From: Paraburkholderia sp. SOS3 | GTDB taxonomy: Bacteria; Pseudomonadota; Gammaproteobacteria; Burkholderiales; Burkholderiaceae | Direction of reading: 5' to 3' | Length of the DNA stretch: 64,000 nt | Assembly: GCF_001922345.1 (NCBI RefSeq) | Contig: NZ_CP018812.1 | Coordinates: 806,001-870,000 of the forward strand | Shown: one piece after another, positions 48,259-56,313 of the stretch | How positions within the stretch are numbered: position 1 is the stretch's first letter | Layout of the letters: every line of letters starts with the position of its first letter | Position numbers and translations under genes: made by a program | The notes under the pieces: model-generated | Told to the model about the DNA's origin: nothing | The model's database searches: none | Seen by the model: only the letters and a program-made list of their open reading frames with translations

Positions 48259-48299
48259 AGCGTAGCCGTGCCCGACCTCGCGCACTTGATACAGGTCAA
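48259..48299 (-). promoter_or_regulatory. FNR/ANR-like class II promoter of the PRTase-DHH operon
   Basis: TTGATACAGGTCAA (48286-48299) matches the consensus at nine of ten positions. On the minus strand TACGCT begins at 48264, 28.5 bases from the box centre. The predicted start lies near 48252, about 135 bases before the ATG at 48116. Confidence 0.55.
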
Positions 48300-48356
48300 G
48301 CTTCGCCCACGCATCGACATGACTCGCATACTGCGCTGGCCGCGCTCGCCTGACGC

Positions 48357-48397
48357 TTGATGCGTGTCAAGCGCGGCCGCAAGAGCTGCTCTACGCT
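48357..48397 (+). promoter_or_regulatory. FNR/ANR-like class II promoter of the small peptide gene (and perhaps phaZ)
   Basis: TTGATGCGTGTCAA (48357-48370) with TACGCT at 48392-48397, starting 28.5 bases from the box centre. The predicted start is near 48405, about 30 bases before the ATG at 48436. Confidence 0.58.
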
Positions 48398-48435
48398 GAA
48401 ATCATCGTTGATCGAATCGGGTAGCGAGGCGCAGC

Positions 48436-48591
48436 ATGTTCAAGCGGTTACTGCTGATCGGTTTTCTTACATTGCCGGGATCATTCGTGCTTGTGTCCGT
48501 CGCGTGTATTCATCCGCGCTACCGCGCAAGACTTTCGCAGCTCGCCTATATTCCGCAGCTACTGTCGCTTGTCAAAGGCTTGACGCGATGA
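48436..48591 (+). CDS. Small membrane peptide (51 residues), unknown function
   Basis: The frame reads MFKRLLLIGFLTLPGSFVLV and continues through a short loop (CIHPRYRARL) to a second amphipathic or hydrophobic segment (QLAYIPQLLSLVKGLTR). GAGG lies eight bases upstream of the ATG and an FNR/ANR-like promoter about 70 bases upstream. The single strongly hydrophobic segment suggests an inner-membrane peptide. I do not recognise a family; the promoter position and ribosome site are the main evidence that it is real. Confidence 0.5.
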   Translation: MFKRLLLIGFLTLPGSFVLVSVACIHPRYRARLSQLAYIPQLLSLVKGLTR

Positions 48592-49006
48592 GAGGGTCGC
48601 TGTGAAGCATGCGCACGCGGCAAGCGGGCAAGCGCTTCATGATCACAGTGCGTCGTCGAGGCGCAGTCCGATTGGGCAGAAACAGTGGCGAAGGGCGTTC
48701 CAGGCGTAACATCCGTGAAAACTCGCTCGCCGTGCGCGCCGTACGCAGTCGATAGGTGTCGACGCATCGCAGTTCGAAGACTGTGTCCACGGCGGGGACC
48801 AGCGCGATCCGACCGTCTGCCGTGGAAGTCCAGCCGGCATTCGGCGAACGCAATAGTTGACGCACAGGTGGCGCTGGAAGCGAGGCAGCGCGCGGCAGCT
48901 TATGGCGATGGCGCCGCCGGATCGGCGGGCAAGCGTATCGGTCCTGGCGTCGAGCGGGCCAGATATCGGCGCGGCGCCTCAGCGTCCGATACCTCGGAGG
49001 GTTGGC
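48592..49006. other. Region between the small peptide and phaZ
   Basis: About 415 bases without a convincing gene. Open frames on both strands are Arg-rich shadows. A minus-strand frame across 48572-49060 has some protein-like segments but no ribosome site. No promoter-like box was found directly upstream of phaZ. Confidence 0.45.
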
Positions 49007-50293
49007 ATGTGGTACGCAATGCTGGACGCGCAGCGGCGTCTGATACGCGCGATGGCGCACGGCGTATTGCAGGGTCGCGGCGACAACGGCTGCGACGCGC
49101 TCGCCGGTTGGATGAAAGGCGGCGATGCGCTGCCCGCGTTACGCGGCTGGCTGTGCCGATCGACATGCTCGCTCGACCGGGCGCCGTCGTTCTCGATCGA
49201 TTCAGTGTGTGCAAGTGGCCGCGTGGTCCCGGTCCAGGAGACCATCGCAGACGAGGTGCCCGCCGGCGCGTTGCGCAAGTTCACGCGAGCCGGCACCGCA
49301 GCGAGGCGGTCCGGAAGCTGGCCGGTCGTTCTGTGCGCGCCGCTTGCCGGGCATCACGCCGTGATGTTGCGCGAAATGGTGGAAGCATTGCTCGCGCATC
49401 GCGAAGTCTATGTCACCGATTGGACGGATGCGCGCGATATACCGGCCGAAGCGGGTGCATTGACGCTTGACGACTATGTGCTGGCAACCGAGCGTTTTAT
49501 CCGTTTCGTGAGTTCACCGGGTACGCGCGTGCACGTGATCGCCGTCTGCCAGGCGACCGTCCCCGCGCTTGCCGCCGCCGCATTGCTCGCACGCGAGCCG
49601 GCTTCGCCGTTGGCGAGCCTTGCGCTGCTGGGCGGCCCGATTGACGCCGGCCTCAACCCAACCGCGGTCGAGCGCTTTGCGATGTCGCATTCGCTGAGCT
49701 GGTTCCGCGAGCACGTGATCGACACCGTGCCGCCGCCTTACCGGGGCCGTGGGCGGCGCGTGTATCCAGGCTACCTTCAGCAGGCGGCGATTGTCGCTAC
49801 CTATCCCGCACGGCTGATCGGCCTCGAGACACGTTACTGGTCAGCATGGCTTGCGGGGAACACCCGCGAGGCGCAGGCTGCCCTGCGCGCCTTGAACGAA
49901 TATGCCGCGGTGCTCGATATGACCGAGCAGTACTTTCTCGATACCATTCGCGTCGTTTTTCATGAGCGCCGGCTCGCATGCGGTGAGTGGACGATCGCCA
50001 CGCGGCCCGTCGAAACACGAGCGCTCGCACGCGTTGCACTGTGCACCGTCGAAGGCGACAGGGACGACATCACCGGTGCGGGACAAACGCACTGCGCGCA
50101 CGCGTTGTGCGCTGCCGACGATGCTCCACCGCGGCATCGCCTCACCGTTGCGCAATGCGACCACTACGACCTGTTCACGGGGCCGCGTTGGCACGAGACG
50201 GTGCATCCTCGACTGTGCGCGTTCTGGCAAGAGACCGAACGCGTGTGGCGCAGCGCGCGCGACAAACGGTCCGTGGCCGGTATGCCCGCGTGA
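49007..50293 (+). CDS. phaZ: Intracellular polyhydroxybutyrate depolymerase
   Basis: 428 residues from the ATG at 49007, preceded by CGGAGG. The alpha/beta-hydrolase core has VVLCAPLAGHHAVMLREMV, the nucleophile in VIAVCQATVP (Cys near residue 180, as in intracellular PhaZ enzymes), the acid in CTVEGDRDDITGAGQT and the catalytic His in QCDHYDLFTGPRW. This is the PHB_depo_C family. It breaks down stored polyhydroxybutyrate granules to hydroxybutyrate. The setting among FNR/ANR-like promoters suggests use of stored carbon at low oxygen, but no box lies immediately upstream of the gene itself. Confidence 0.9.
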   Translation: MWYAMLDAQRRLIRAMAHGVLQGRGDNGCDALAGWMKGGDALPALRGWLCRSTCSLDRAPSFSIDSVCASGRVVPVQETIADEVPAGALRKFTRAGTAARRSGSWPVVLCAPLAGHHAVMLREMVEALLAHREVYVTDWTDARDIPAEAGALTLDDYVLATERFIRFVSSPGTRVHVIAVCQATVPALAAAALLAREPASPLASLALLGGPIDAGLNPTAVERFAMSHSLSWFREHVIDTVPPPYRGRGRRVYPGYLQQAAIVATYPARLIGLETRYWSAWLAGNTREAQAALRALNEYAAVLDMTEQYFLDTIRVVFHERRLACGEWTIATRPVETRALARVALCTVEGDRDDITGAGQTHCAHALCAADDAPPRHRLTVAQCDHYDLFTGPRWHETVHPRLCAFWQETERVWRSARDKRSVAGMPA

Positions 50294-50353
50294 CGCGACC
50301 GGTGTATACGGCCATGCTCGCGCCAACCGCCGAGAGTTGCTGTTCCGCACCGA

Positions 50354-50395
50354 TTGACGCACGTCAACGCGAGCGCTCCCGGCAGCACATACTCT
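50354..50395 (+). promoter_or_regulatory. FNR/ANR-like class II promoter of the 87-aa protein
   Basis: TTGACGCACGTCAA (50354-50367) has the two half-sites TTGAC and GTCAA. TACTCT (50390-50395) begins 29.5 bases from the box centre. The predicted start is near 50402, 46 bases before the GTG at 50448. Confidence 0.6.
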
Positions 50396-50447
50396 TTTTC
50401 CATGCAATCGTGCAGGATGCGCGATCACCTGCGTGAAGGAAGATATT

Positions 50448-50711
50448 GTGCGTAACCAAACGGTGGGACAGGCGGAGCAACCGGCTACCGCAAATGACAT
50501 CCGGGCAATCATCGGCCCTTTCGAAGACGACGTCGTCGTGAAGATTCTCGACGTTCATCCGACAGCGGCCGAAGTATTGAACGCGTTTACATGGCTGCGT
50601 TCCGACGAGCACCTGCAGCGCCGACTTGCGCACGAGTTGCATGGTCGCGCGGCGCAGGTGTTTGAAATACTCGATCAGGAATATCCGGAGATCGACGGCA
50701 GTCAGATGTGA
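50448..50711 (+). CDS. Small cytoplasmic protein of unknown function (87 residues)
   Basis: The start is placed at the GTG at 50448, which has AAGGAAG five bases upstream; an earlier in-frame GTG at 50433 contains that ribosome site and is less likely. The sequence is acidic and mostly helical (ANDIRAIIGPFEDDVVVKIL, then HPTAAEVLNAFTWLRSDEH, AAQVFEILDQEYPE) with no signal peptide or membrane segment. No family is recognised with confidence. It is preceded by its own FNR/ANR-like promoter. Confidence 0.7.
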   Translation: MRNQTVGQAEQPATANDIRAIIGPFEDDVVVKILDVHPTAAEVLNAFTWLRSDEHLQRRLAHELHGRAAQVFEILDQEYPEIDGSQM

Positions 50712-50778
50712 GGTCAGTTCGCCGACCGTCTCGAACACGGTGGCTTTTTCCATGTCGAACGGCGGCATACCGCCTCGG

Positions 50779-51096
50779 TCAGTTGCTGCGCGAACGTTTG
50801 GAGCGTGTCTTCAGCGTCTCGATTTCGTCGAGCAGATCAAGCGCGAGCGCGATTCCCGGCGCGTTCACCTGAAGGTCGTGAGCCAGCCGGAACGCGGTGC
50901 GCATGCGCTGCAGGCAGGCGCCACCGAATCGCCATTCCTGCGGCGCAGCGCCCTTCGGCTCAAAAGCGCCCTCAGCCACCCAAAGCTTGATCTCTTCTTC
51001 CGATGCGCCGCTTACCCGGCTCAGCTCGACAAGCGTGAACTCAACGTTGTCATCGACAATCTGGCCTGCGATATAGGTCGTCTCGAAGTCTTTCAT
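50779..51096 (-). CDS. cbpM: Chaperone-modulator protein CbpM
   Basis: 105 residues of the CbpM/MerR-like fold: [20 protein letters not shown] (HTH-like start), [20 protein letters not shown], and a C-terminal helix [13 protein letters not shown]. CbpM inhibits CbpA by binding its J domain. The ATG overlaps the cbpA stop by four bases, the standard cbpA-cbpM arrangement. Confidence 0.93.
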   Translation of the reverse strand: MKDFETTYIAGQIVDDNVEFTLVELSRVSGASEEEIKLWVAEGAFEPKGAAPQEWRFGGACLQRMRTAFRLAHDLQVNAPGIALALDLLDEIETLKTRSKRSRSN

Positions 51097-52043
51097 GATG
51101 GGCCACCCATAAAACGCGCACGCGGGTCGAAGTTGAACGCTTTGCGCATCGTTTCGTAAGCCGCTTTAGCCGACTCGCTGTCGGCGGGCGGCAATACGAT
51201 ATTCAGGATCGTGTACATGTCCCCGGGCGGATTCCCGGGAATTCCCTTGCCCTTGAGTCGCATGCGCGTGCCGCCTGCCGAACCCTTCGGCACGCTCATT
51301 TCGACCCATCCGTCGGGTGTCGGCACCGTTACGCGTGCGCCAAGCGCCGCTTCCCACGGCGCCACCGGCAGGTCGAGCAGGACATCGGCGCCCTCGATGC
51401 GAAAGCGCGGATGCTCGCGAAACGCAATTTCGAGGTAGAGGTCCCCCGCCGGCCCGGCCCCGACGGCGGCTCCTCCCTGGCCGGCGAGCCGCAAATGCTG
51501 TCCGGCCCGCACCCCTTTGGGAATCGAAACGTTCAATGTGCGTGACTGCAGCGAGACACGGCCACGCGCGTCGACGACCGGCAATTGCAAAGAGATCGTC
51601 CGTTGTGCGCCGCGATAGGCGTCCTCGAGGTCGATGAGCACCTTCGCATGGTGATCCTGTCCCATCGCGCGCGAGGATCCGCGCCGTGCATGCTCCGTTC
51701 GCGCACCGCCGAACATCGCTTCGAAAAAATCATCGAGACCCGCGTGCGTCGCGTCCTCGTCGCCGGCGCCGCGAAACTCGAAACCTTCATCCCAGTTCGG
51801 GGGCGGCTGAAACTCCTCGCCGCTGTGCCAATGCGTGCCCATGCGGTCGTAGGCGGCACGCTTTTCCGGATCCTTGAGCACCTCGTAGGCTTCGCCCAAT
51901 TCCTTGAAGCGATCCTCCGCGTCCGCGTCCTTACTGACGTCCGGGTGGTATTTGCGCGCGAGCTTGCGATATGCGCGCTTGATGTCCTCCTGAGCCGCCG
52001 TACGCTCGACGCCCAAGGTTGCGTAATAGTCCTTGTATTTCAT
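51093..52043 (-). CDS. cbpA: Curved-DNA-binding protein / DnaJ co-chaperone CbpA
   Basis: 316 residues. An N-terminal J domain ([20 protein letters not shown], with HPD in [11 protein letters not shown]) is followed by a Gly-rich linker. The two C-terminal DnaJ peptide-binding domains have no zinc-finger cysteines between them ([55 protein letters not shown]). It works with DnaK as a DnaJ analogue and binds curved DNA in slow-growing cells. It is first in the operon with cbpM. Confidence 0.95.
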   Translation of the reverse strand: MKYKDYYATLGVERTAAQEDIKRAYRKLARKYHPDVSKDADAEDRFKELGEAYEVLKDPEKRAAYDRMGTHWHSGEEFQPPPNWDEGFEFRGAGDEDATHAGLDDFFEAMFGGARTEHARRGSSRAMGQDHHAKVLIDLEDAYRGAQRTISLQLPVVDARGRVSLQSRTLNVSIPKGVRAGQHLRLAGQGGAAVGAGPAGDLYLEIAFREHPRFRIEGADVLLDLPVAPWEAALGARVTVPTPDGWVEMSVPKGSAGGTRMRLKGKGIPGNPPGDMYTILNIVLPPADSESAKAAYETMRKAFNFDPRARFMGGPS

Positions 52044-52181
52044 CTGAAGAAAGCCCCAGGCAGACGTACACGGAAGCGGTCAGACGGCGCGATGCAGCAG
52101 GAATTCTCGTTTGCTTTGACACGGATAACAGTAGCACTGAACCGCGCCTCCATCAGCCGCCGCGTTGGCCGGTTTGCCTCC

Positions 52182-53738
52182 CTAAGCCGACTCCAGCTTG
52201 AACACCGCAACCGCGTTGCGCAATAGTACCGCCTGTTCTTCGAGCGAACGGGCCGCCGCCGATGCCTGTTCGACGAGCGCCGCGTTCTGCTGCGTGGTCG
52301 AGTCCATCTGCATCACGGCGCGGTTGATGTCCTCGATGCCCGCGCTTTGCTCTTGAGCCGCCGCGAAGATTTCGGTCATGTATTCGCTGACCGTCTTCAC
52401 GGACGACACAATGTCGGTCATCGTGTGGCCCGCCCGGTCGGCCAGCGACGAACCCTCGGCAATCTTGTCGACCGTGTCGACGATCAGCTGTTTGATTTCC
52501 TTTGCCGCGCTGGCGCTACGCTGAGCGAGACTGCGGACCTCGCTTGCCACGACGGCAAAGCCTCGGCCCAGTTCGCCGGCCCGTGCGGCCTCGACCGCGG
52601 CGTTCAAGGCGAGGATGTTGGTCTGGAATGCGATGCTGTCGATCAGACCGACGATTTCCGCGATCTTCGACGAGTGCACTGAGATGCCCTGCATGGTCCT
52701 CACCACGTCGCTCACGACTTGCCCGCCCAGTGCGGCTGTCTCGGATGCGCGCAACGCTTGCCGGTTTGCCTGATCGGCATTGTCGGCATTGCGTTTCACG
52801 GTCGAAGTCAGTTGCTCCATGCTCGCGGCCGTCCGCTCGAGCGAGGCTGCCTGCTGTTCGGTGCGGTGCGATAGATCGGCGCTGCCGGTGGCGATTTCCT
52901 GTGCGCCGCCGTTGATCGATTCGGTGCTCGACCGCACGCTTCGCACCGTATCGGCGAGCGCATCCTGCATGGTCTTCAGATCGGCGAGCAGCGCCCCCAT
53001 TTCGTTGCGCCGCTCGATCACGACGTCGGCGCGCAGATCGCCCGACGCAATGCGCCGCAGATGCGTCACCAACTGCGCGACGGGACGTGCGACGACGCCG
53101 ATCAGCATCGCGCGAGCGAGAAGACCGATGACGAGCGCGAGCACCGACACGCCCCCGAGCGCGGCCACCATGAACCTGAAGCGCGCCTGCGCATCGGCAT
53201 AGCGCGATTTCTGCCTGTCGATTACCACATTCGCGCGCGCGGTCATCGCTGTCTGATAGGCATTCGCCAGGGCTTGTGTTTTCTTTCCCTGCAAATCCTT
53301 GAAGCCACTGAAATTCATGTCGTTTAACGCACCGAGCGACGGCAGCACCGCGTCTTTGATGAAGCTCATGCGTTTCTGTTTCAGCTCCGTCGCGGCGGCC
53401 AGCGACTCGGAATTCTGCGCCTGAAGCGCAAGATAACTGGCGAAAGCGCGATCGGATTCCGCCAGGTCGTTACGCGCTGCGGCGAGCAACTCCGGCTCGG
53501 GATCGCCTACGCCGTAGAGGGCCATGTAACTATCGAGCGACACACGCGCATGCTGCAGCAGCTCGTCGCTGGACTTCAGACTGACCAGTGCGCTTGTGTC
53601 GTACTCGTACATCTCGCGTAGCGCATCGTTGCTTCGCTTCAGTGCGACGACACCGGCCGCGCTCGCCACCGCAAGAATTGCGAAGAACACTGCGATCACG
53701 AGCGTAATGCTCGCTCGAATGCTCATATTTCGTAGCAT
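52182..53738 (-). CDS. Methyl-accepting chemotaxis protein (four-helix-bundle sensor)
   Basis: 518 residues from the ATG of MLRNMSIRASI, which has GGGGAGA upstream. Two membrane helices (about residues 12-34 and 187-209) bracket a Tar-type four-helix-bundle sensor. HAMP (ARPVAQLVTHLRRIASGDLR) and the signalling domain ([20 protein letters not shown]) follow. There is no C-terminal CheR-binding pentapeptide. Ligand unknown. The longer in-frame upstream extension (to 54050) has no conserved content. Confidence 0.93.
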   Translation of the reverse strand: MLRNMSIRASITLVIAVFFAILAVASAAGVVALKRSNDALREMYEYDTSALVSLKSSDELLQHARVSLDSYMALYGVGDPEPELLAAARNDLAESDRAFASYLALQAQNSESLAAATELKQKRMSFIKDAVLPSLGALNDMNFSGFKDLQGKKTQALANAYQTAMTARANVVIDRQKSRYADAQARFRFMVAALGGVSVLALVIGLLARAMLIGVVARPVAQLVTHLRRIASGDLRADVVIERRNEMGALLADLKTMQDALADTVRSVRSSTESINGGAQEIATGSADLSHRTEQQAASLERTAASMEQLTSTVKRNADNADQANRQALRASETAALGGQVVSDVVRTMQGISVHSSKIAEIVGLIDSIAFQTNILALNAAVEAARAGELGRGFAVVASEVRSLAQRSASAAKEIKQLIVDTVDKIAEGSSLADRAGHTMTDIVSSVKTVSEYMTEIFAAAQEQSAGIEDINRAVMQMDSTTQQNAALVEQASAAARSLEEQAVLLRNAVAVFKLESA

Positions 53739-54067
53739 GCAAGTCTCCCCGTTTGTTTTATCTTTCGACGATGCGATGCCGCGAGTGGCGCGGCTCGTCG
53801 CTCTTTCTTTGGCTTCTTCGTCTTTTACGTCGTCCGCGAGCCCACGGAAGAAAGGGCAACGCGACAGGCCGGCCTTGCATTGCCGCGGTGCGGCCGGCTT
53901 GTGCAATGAGCTCGACGGGCGGCGGCGCGCACTTCTCCATCGTGGACGCCGGATCATAGCCCGACGTATCGGCGAACTCCAGATTCGCGCGGAGTGTCCA
54001 CATATTCGGACACTTGCCGCAAAAGCGGTCGAGCGGGCTCGGGTTCGCAACCCGGCCCGCTACGCCT
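53739..54067. other. Intergenic region between chemoreceptor and Pro/Tyr-rich protein genes
   Basis: It contains the hairpin at 54033-54060 described separately and a small CCGC-AAAA-GCGG hairpin at 54017-54028. No gene is supported. Confidence 0.5.
54033..54060 (-). terminator. Hairpin downstream of the Pro/Tyr-rich protein gene
   Basis: GCGGGCTCGGGTT and AACCCGGCCCGC form a 12-pair stem with one bulge, just below the stop codon at 54068. It is a likely terminator of that minus-strand gene although its T tract is poor. Confidence 0.45.
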
Positions 54068-54817
54068 TTATTGCCATACCTGGTAAATCATCGGCCCGCT
54101 GCCATACGGCCTCGGATACGACCCGGCCCAATACCCGGCCCGATAGACGGGGTAGGGACTCGTGACTGCAACGACCGGCTGCACGACCGTTTGCACCGGG
54201 TACGGCGGAAACTCTTCCTGCGCGTAGACGGGAACATACGGCACCGTACGCACCGGCGGCGCATACGGTTGTTGCACATAGACCGGCTGCTGCCGATACG
54301 GCGAAGGACCGTCTTCATACGCCGGCGCCTGCGCATAAACAGGCTGAGGCTGGTAATGCGGCGCAGGTGGTGCATACCTCGGTTGCTGCTGCGCCGCAGC
54401 CTGGTAGCGCGGCTGAGCCGCCATTGCGCGCTGCGCTGCCTGCGGCGGTTGCGGGACCGGTGTCACCTCGGCCTCGTCTTCTTCATCGCCCGGCATGCCA
54501 GGCGGGAGCGGCGGCACATCTTTAGCCTTGGCCGGCTTCGCCGTTTGCTTCAATTGATCCCGCAACGAAGCGTACGTTTCGGCGTCCTCCTTCGCCCGGG
54601 CAGCGTAGCCGTTGTGATACGCATCGCTCAGGTCTTTCTGGCGGGCCTTGTTTTCCTCATCGGCTGTCATACGCTCTTCGCCGGGGTCGAGCGATACGTC
54701 CGTCCCGCCGTTGTCGTATGCCGATTTTGGACCGTCTGCAAATGCTGGAATGGATTGCAGCGATGGCGCTAAAGCCACCGAAGCAACCGCAATCCCTAAC
54801 AACGATTTAGTTCTCAT
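54068..54817 (-). CDS. Secreted Pro/Tyr/Gln-rich protein of unknown function
   Basis: 249 residues with a signal peptide (LLGIAVASVALAPSLQSIPAFA). A charged helical part follows (DPGEERMTADEENKARQKDL, YHNGYAARAKEDAETYASLR). The C-terminal half is low complexity: PQPPQAAQRAMAAQPRYQ, PAPHYQPQPVYAQAPAYED and PVYVQQPYAPP. It ends with YWAGSYPRPYGSGPMIYQVW. The composition suggests an envelope-associated disordered protein. No functional family is recognised. It is monocistronic. Confidence 0.75.
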   Translation of the reverse strand: MRTKSLLGIAVASVALAPSLQSIPAFADGPKSAYDNGGTDVSLDPGEERMTADEENKARQKDLSDAYHNGYAARAKEDAETYASLRDQLKQTAKPAKAKDVPPLPPGMPGDEEDEAEVTPVPQPPQAAQRAMAAQPRYQAAAQQQPRYAPPAPHYQPQPVYAQAPAYEDGPSPYRQQPVYVQQPYAPPVRTVPYVPVYAQEEFPPYPVQTVVQPVVAVTSPYPVYRAGYWAGSYPRPYGSGPMIYQVWQ

Positions 54818-55605
54818 GGTTTCACCTCGTAGCTAGAGGACAAATGAAAATGCGTGAGCGACCTCCCTGATGGACCCCGTGCCGATACGCAGCCACATGT
54901 GCCGTAACAGACGACAATCTTCTCGTGACTACATAGCGCTCCCCGAAAATCCGATCTCCTGAGCATTTCACGGTCTCTATCGCGACGGTACGAAATGGCT
55001 CATGCAATGGCTTGCATATCGCATATCGGCCGTCGATCACCGGCAACGGCTTCGGGATGCCAGCCAGGCATCTTTTAGCCATTAGCGATGGCGCTATTCA
55101 TATCTCATGTGTCCGGCTTCATTGCCGGAACGCTTATATGCGCAAAGGCGGCGCCAGATAACCAACGCCGCTGAAACCATGTCGGCAATCGGATGGTGTT
55201 CGATCGGAATTGGAAACTCCGTGCGGGAATACTCACATCCTGTAGCGGGATTGCGGGGGGAAACACTAGTTGCCGCACGATGATGGCGGTTCGCACGGAG
55301 CGCGAGTCATGCCCGTGCATACCGCGACGCACGGATTCGGTGACTGTCGCACCACACTGGGCCACCGAAAGCCTTTCTGCCCCATCTCGCGTCTCCCTCC
55401 GCACGCTTCTCCTCCAGGTCGCTGGTGTCCGTCGAACGGCTGACCCGTTCGTTTCGGACACCCGCTCCGTCGTTTCCGGCCAATCGTCGCAAGGGCGCGG
55501 ACAGCGTCGCCAGGACGGCCCGGAAATCGCTGAAGACTCGCCGTTCAAGCGCTTTTCCCCGCTTTTCCGTCGTCGCGCTTGCATCCATTTCAACCGGAGA
55601 GTTTG
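54818..55605. other. Long intergenic region (about 790 bases) with terminator-like hairpin
   Basis: No gene is supported. ATGCAA-TGGC-TTGCAT (55002-55017) is a small perfect hairpin. GATGCC-AGCCA-GGCATC-TTTT (55056-55076) has the shape of a plus-strand intrinsic terminator although no gene precedes it on that strand. A small RNA ending there is possible but has no convincing promoter. The open frame 55105-55593 on the minus strand is Arg-rich and lacks a ribosome site. Confidence 0.45.
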
Positions 55606-56109
55606 ATGAAACAGTCAGAGGCATACACGCTAAGCATCGGCGTGCTGGCAGTCGTCGATACGTGGCTGACGGGCACGGTCTTCCCCGTGCCCGTGTGGGT
55701 CACGTTTATCGCGTGGGCGTCGTTCTTCGTGCTAGGCGGAGGAACAGCAGGATTGGTGAAAAGCGTCGCCTCGAATCTGACCGGCCTGCTGATCAGTTCG
55801 CTGACGCTGCTTGCAATCGCGACGACTCACCGGAGCGACTTCGCCATCGCGATTTGCGTAGGCATCGGCAGCGCCGCGATGGTGCAGGCGTCGAAGATCA
55901 GGCTGCTCGATGTCCTGCCCGCGATCGTCTGGGGCTTTGCTTCGACCGTCGGCACGACGGTGGCCACCGGCAAAGCGATCACCACGCCCGGCATGTCGAA
56001 TCCGGCGCTCGTTGCGGCCGCCGCGCTTGTCACGGGCGCGGTGTTCGGTTTTGTCTCGGAGCGGCTCGGTAACGCGTTGACGTTCAAGCGCGACGTGCGC
56101 CTCAACTAG
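55606..56109 (+). CDS. DUF1097 family membrane protein
   Basis: 167 residues from the ATG of MKQSEAYT, which has CCGGAGAG upstream. Five or six hydrophobic helices are visible, with a Gly-rich segment (FFVLGGGTAGLVKSVASNLTG) and VWGFASTVGTTVATG, characteristic of DUF1097. It is an inner-membrane protein of unknown function. It precedes the nitrile hydratase operon by about 200 bases and may or may not be linked to it. Confidence 0.85.
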   Translation: MKQSEAYTLSIGVLAVVDTWLTGTVFPVPVWVTFIAWASFFVLGGGTAGLVKSVASNLTGLLISSLTLLAIATTHRSDFAIAICVGIGSAAMVQASKIRLLDVLPAIVWGFASTVGTTVATGKAITTPGMSNPALVAAAALVTGAVFGFVSERLGNALTFKRDVRLN

Positions 56110-56272
56110 CTTCGCGCGTTCAGGCCGCATCGCAGAACGCACGTGCATGGAGACGCGAATCTGTCCGTTTCGGTCGATTCGGGCATTTTCCGCCGTCCTC
56201 GCATCTGTCTGGCGACAATGTGCGCGCACAGAGGGACAGCGGCGGTTTTGCCGCGCAAAAAGCCATTATCTT

Positions 56273-56286
56273 GCTGATATATCAGC
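56273..56286 (+). promoter_or_regulatory. 14-base palindrome upstream of the nitrile hydratase operon
   Basis: GCTGATATATCAGC is a perfect palindrome 28 bases before the ATG at 56314. An adjacent GCGGC-GGTTTT-GCCGC hairpin lies just upstream. It is a candidate operator, perhaps for the GlxA-type regulator encoded downstream. Confidence 0.45.
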
Positions 56287-56313
56287 GCGGCCCCGCGACA
56301 AACGGAGGACAAA

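Larger units (their letters stand above)
48117..48435. other. Divergent control region with two FNR/ANR-like promoters
   Basis: The region between the phosphoribosyltransferase and the small peptide gene carries one predicted promoter in each direction, described separately. The boxes are 71 bases apart centre to centre, and both are followed by the same hexamer TACGCT. No other gene is seen. Confidence 0.65.

Noticed and set aside
48572..49060. Minus-strand frame of 162 codons before phaZ with some protein-like segments
   Set aside because: No ribosome site, Arg-rich ends and no recognisable family; kept only as an unexplained stretch.
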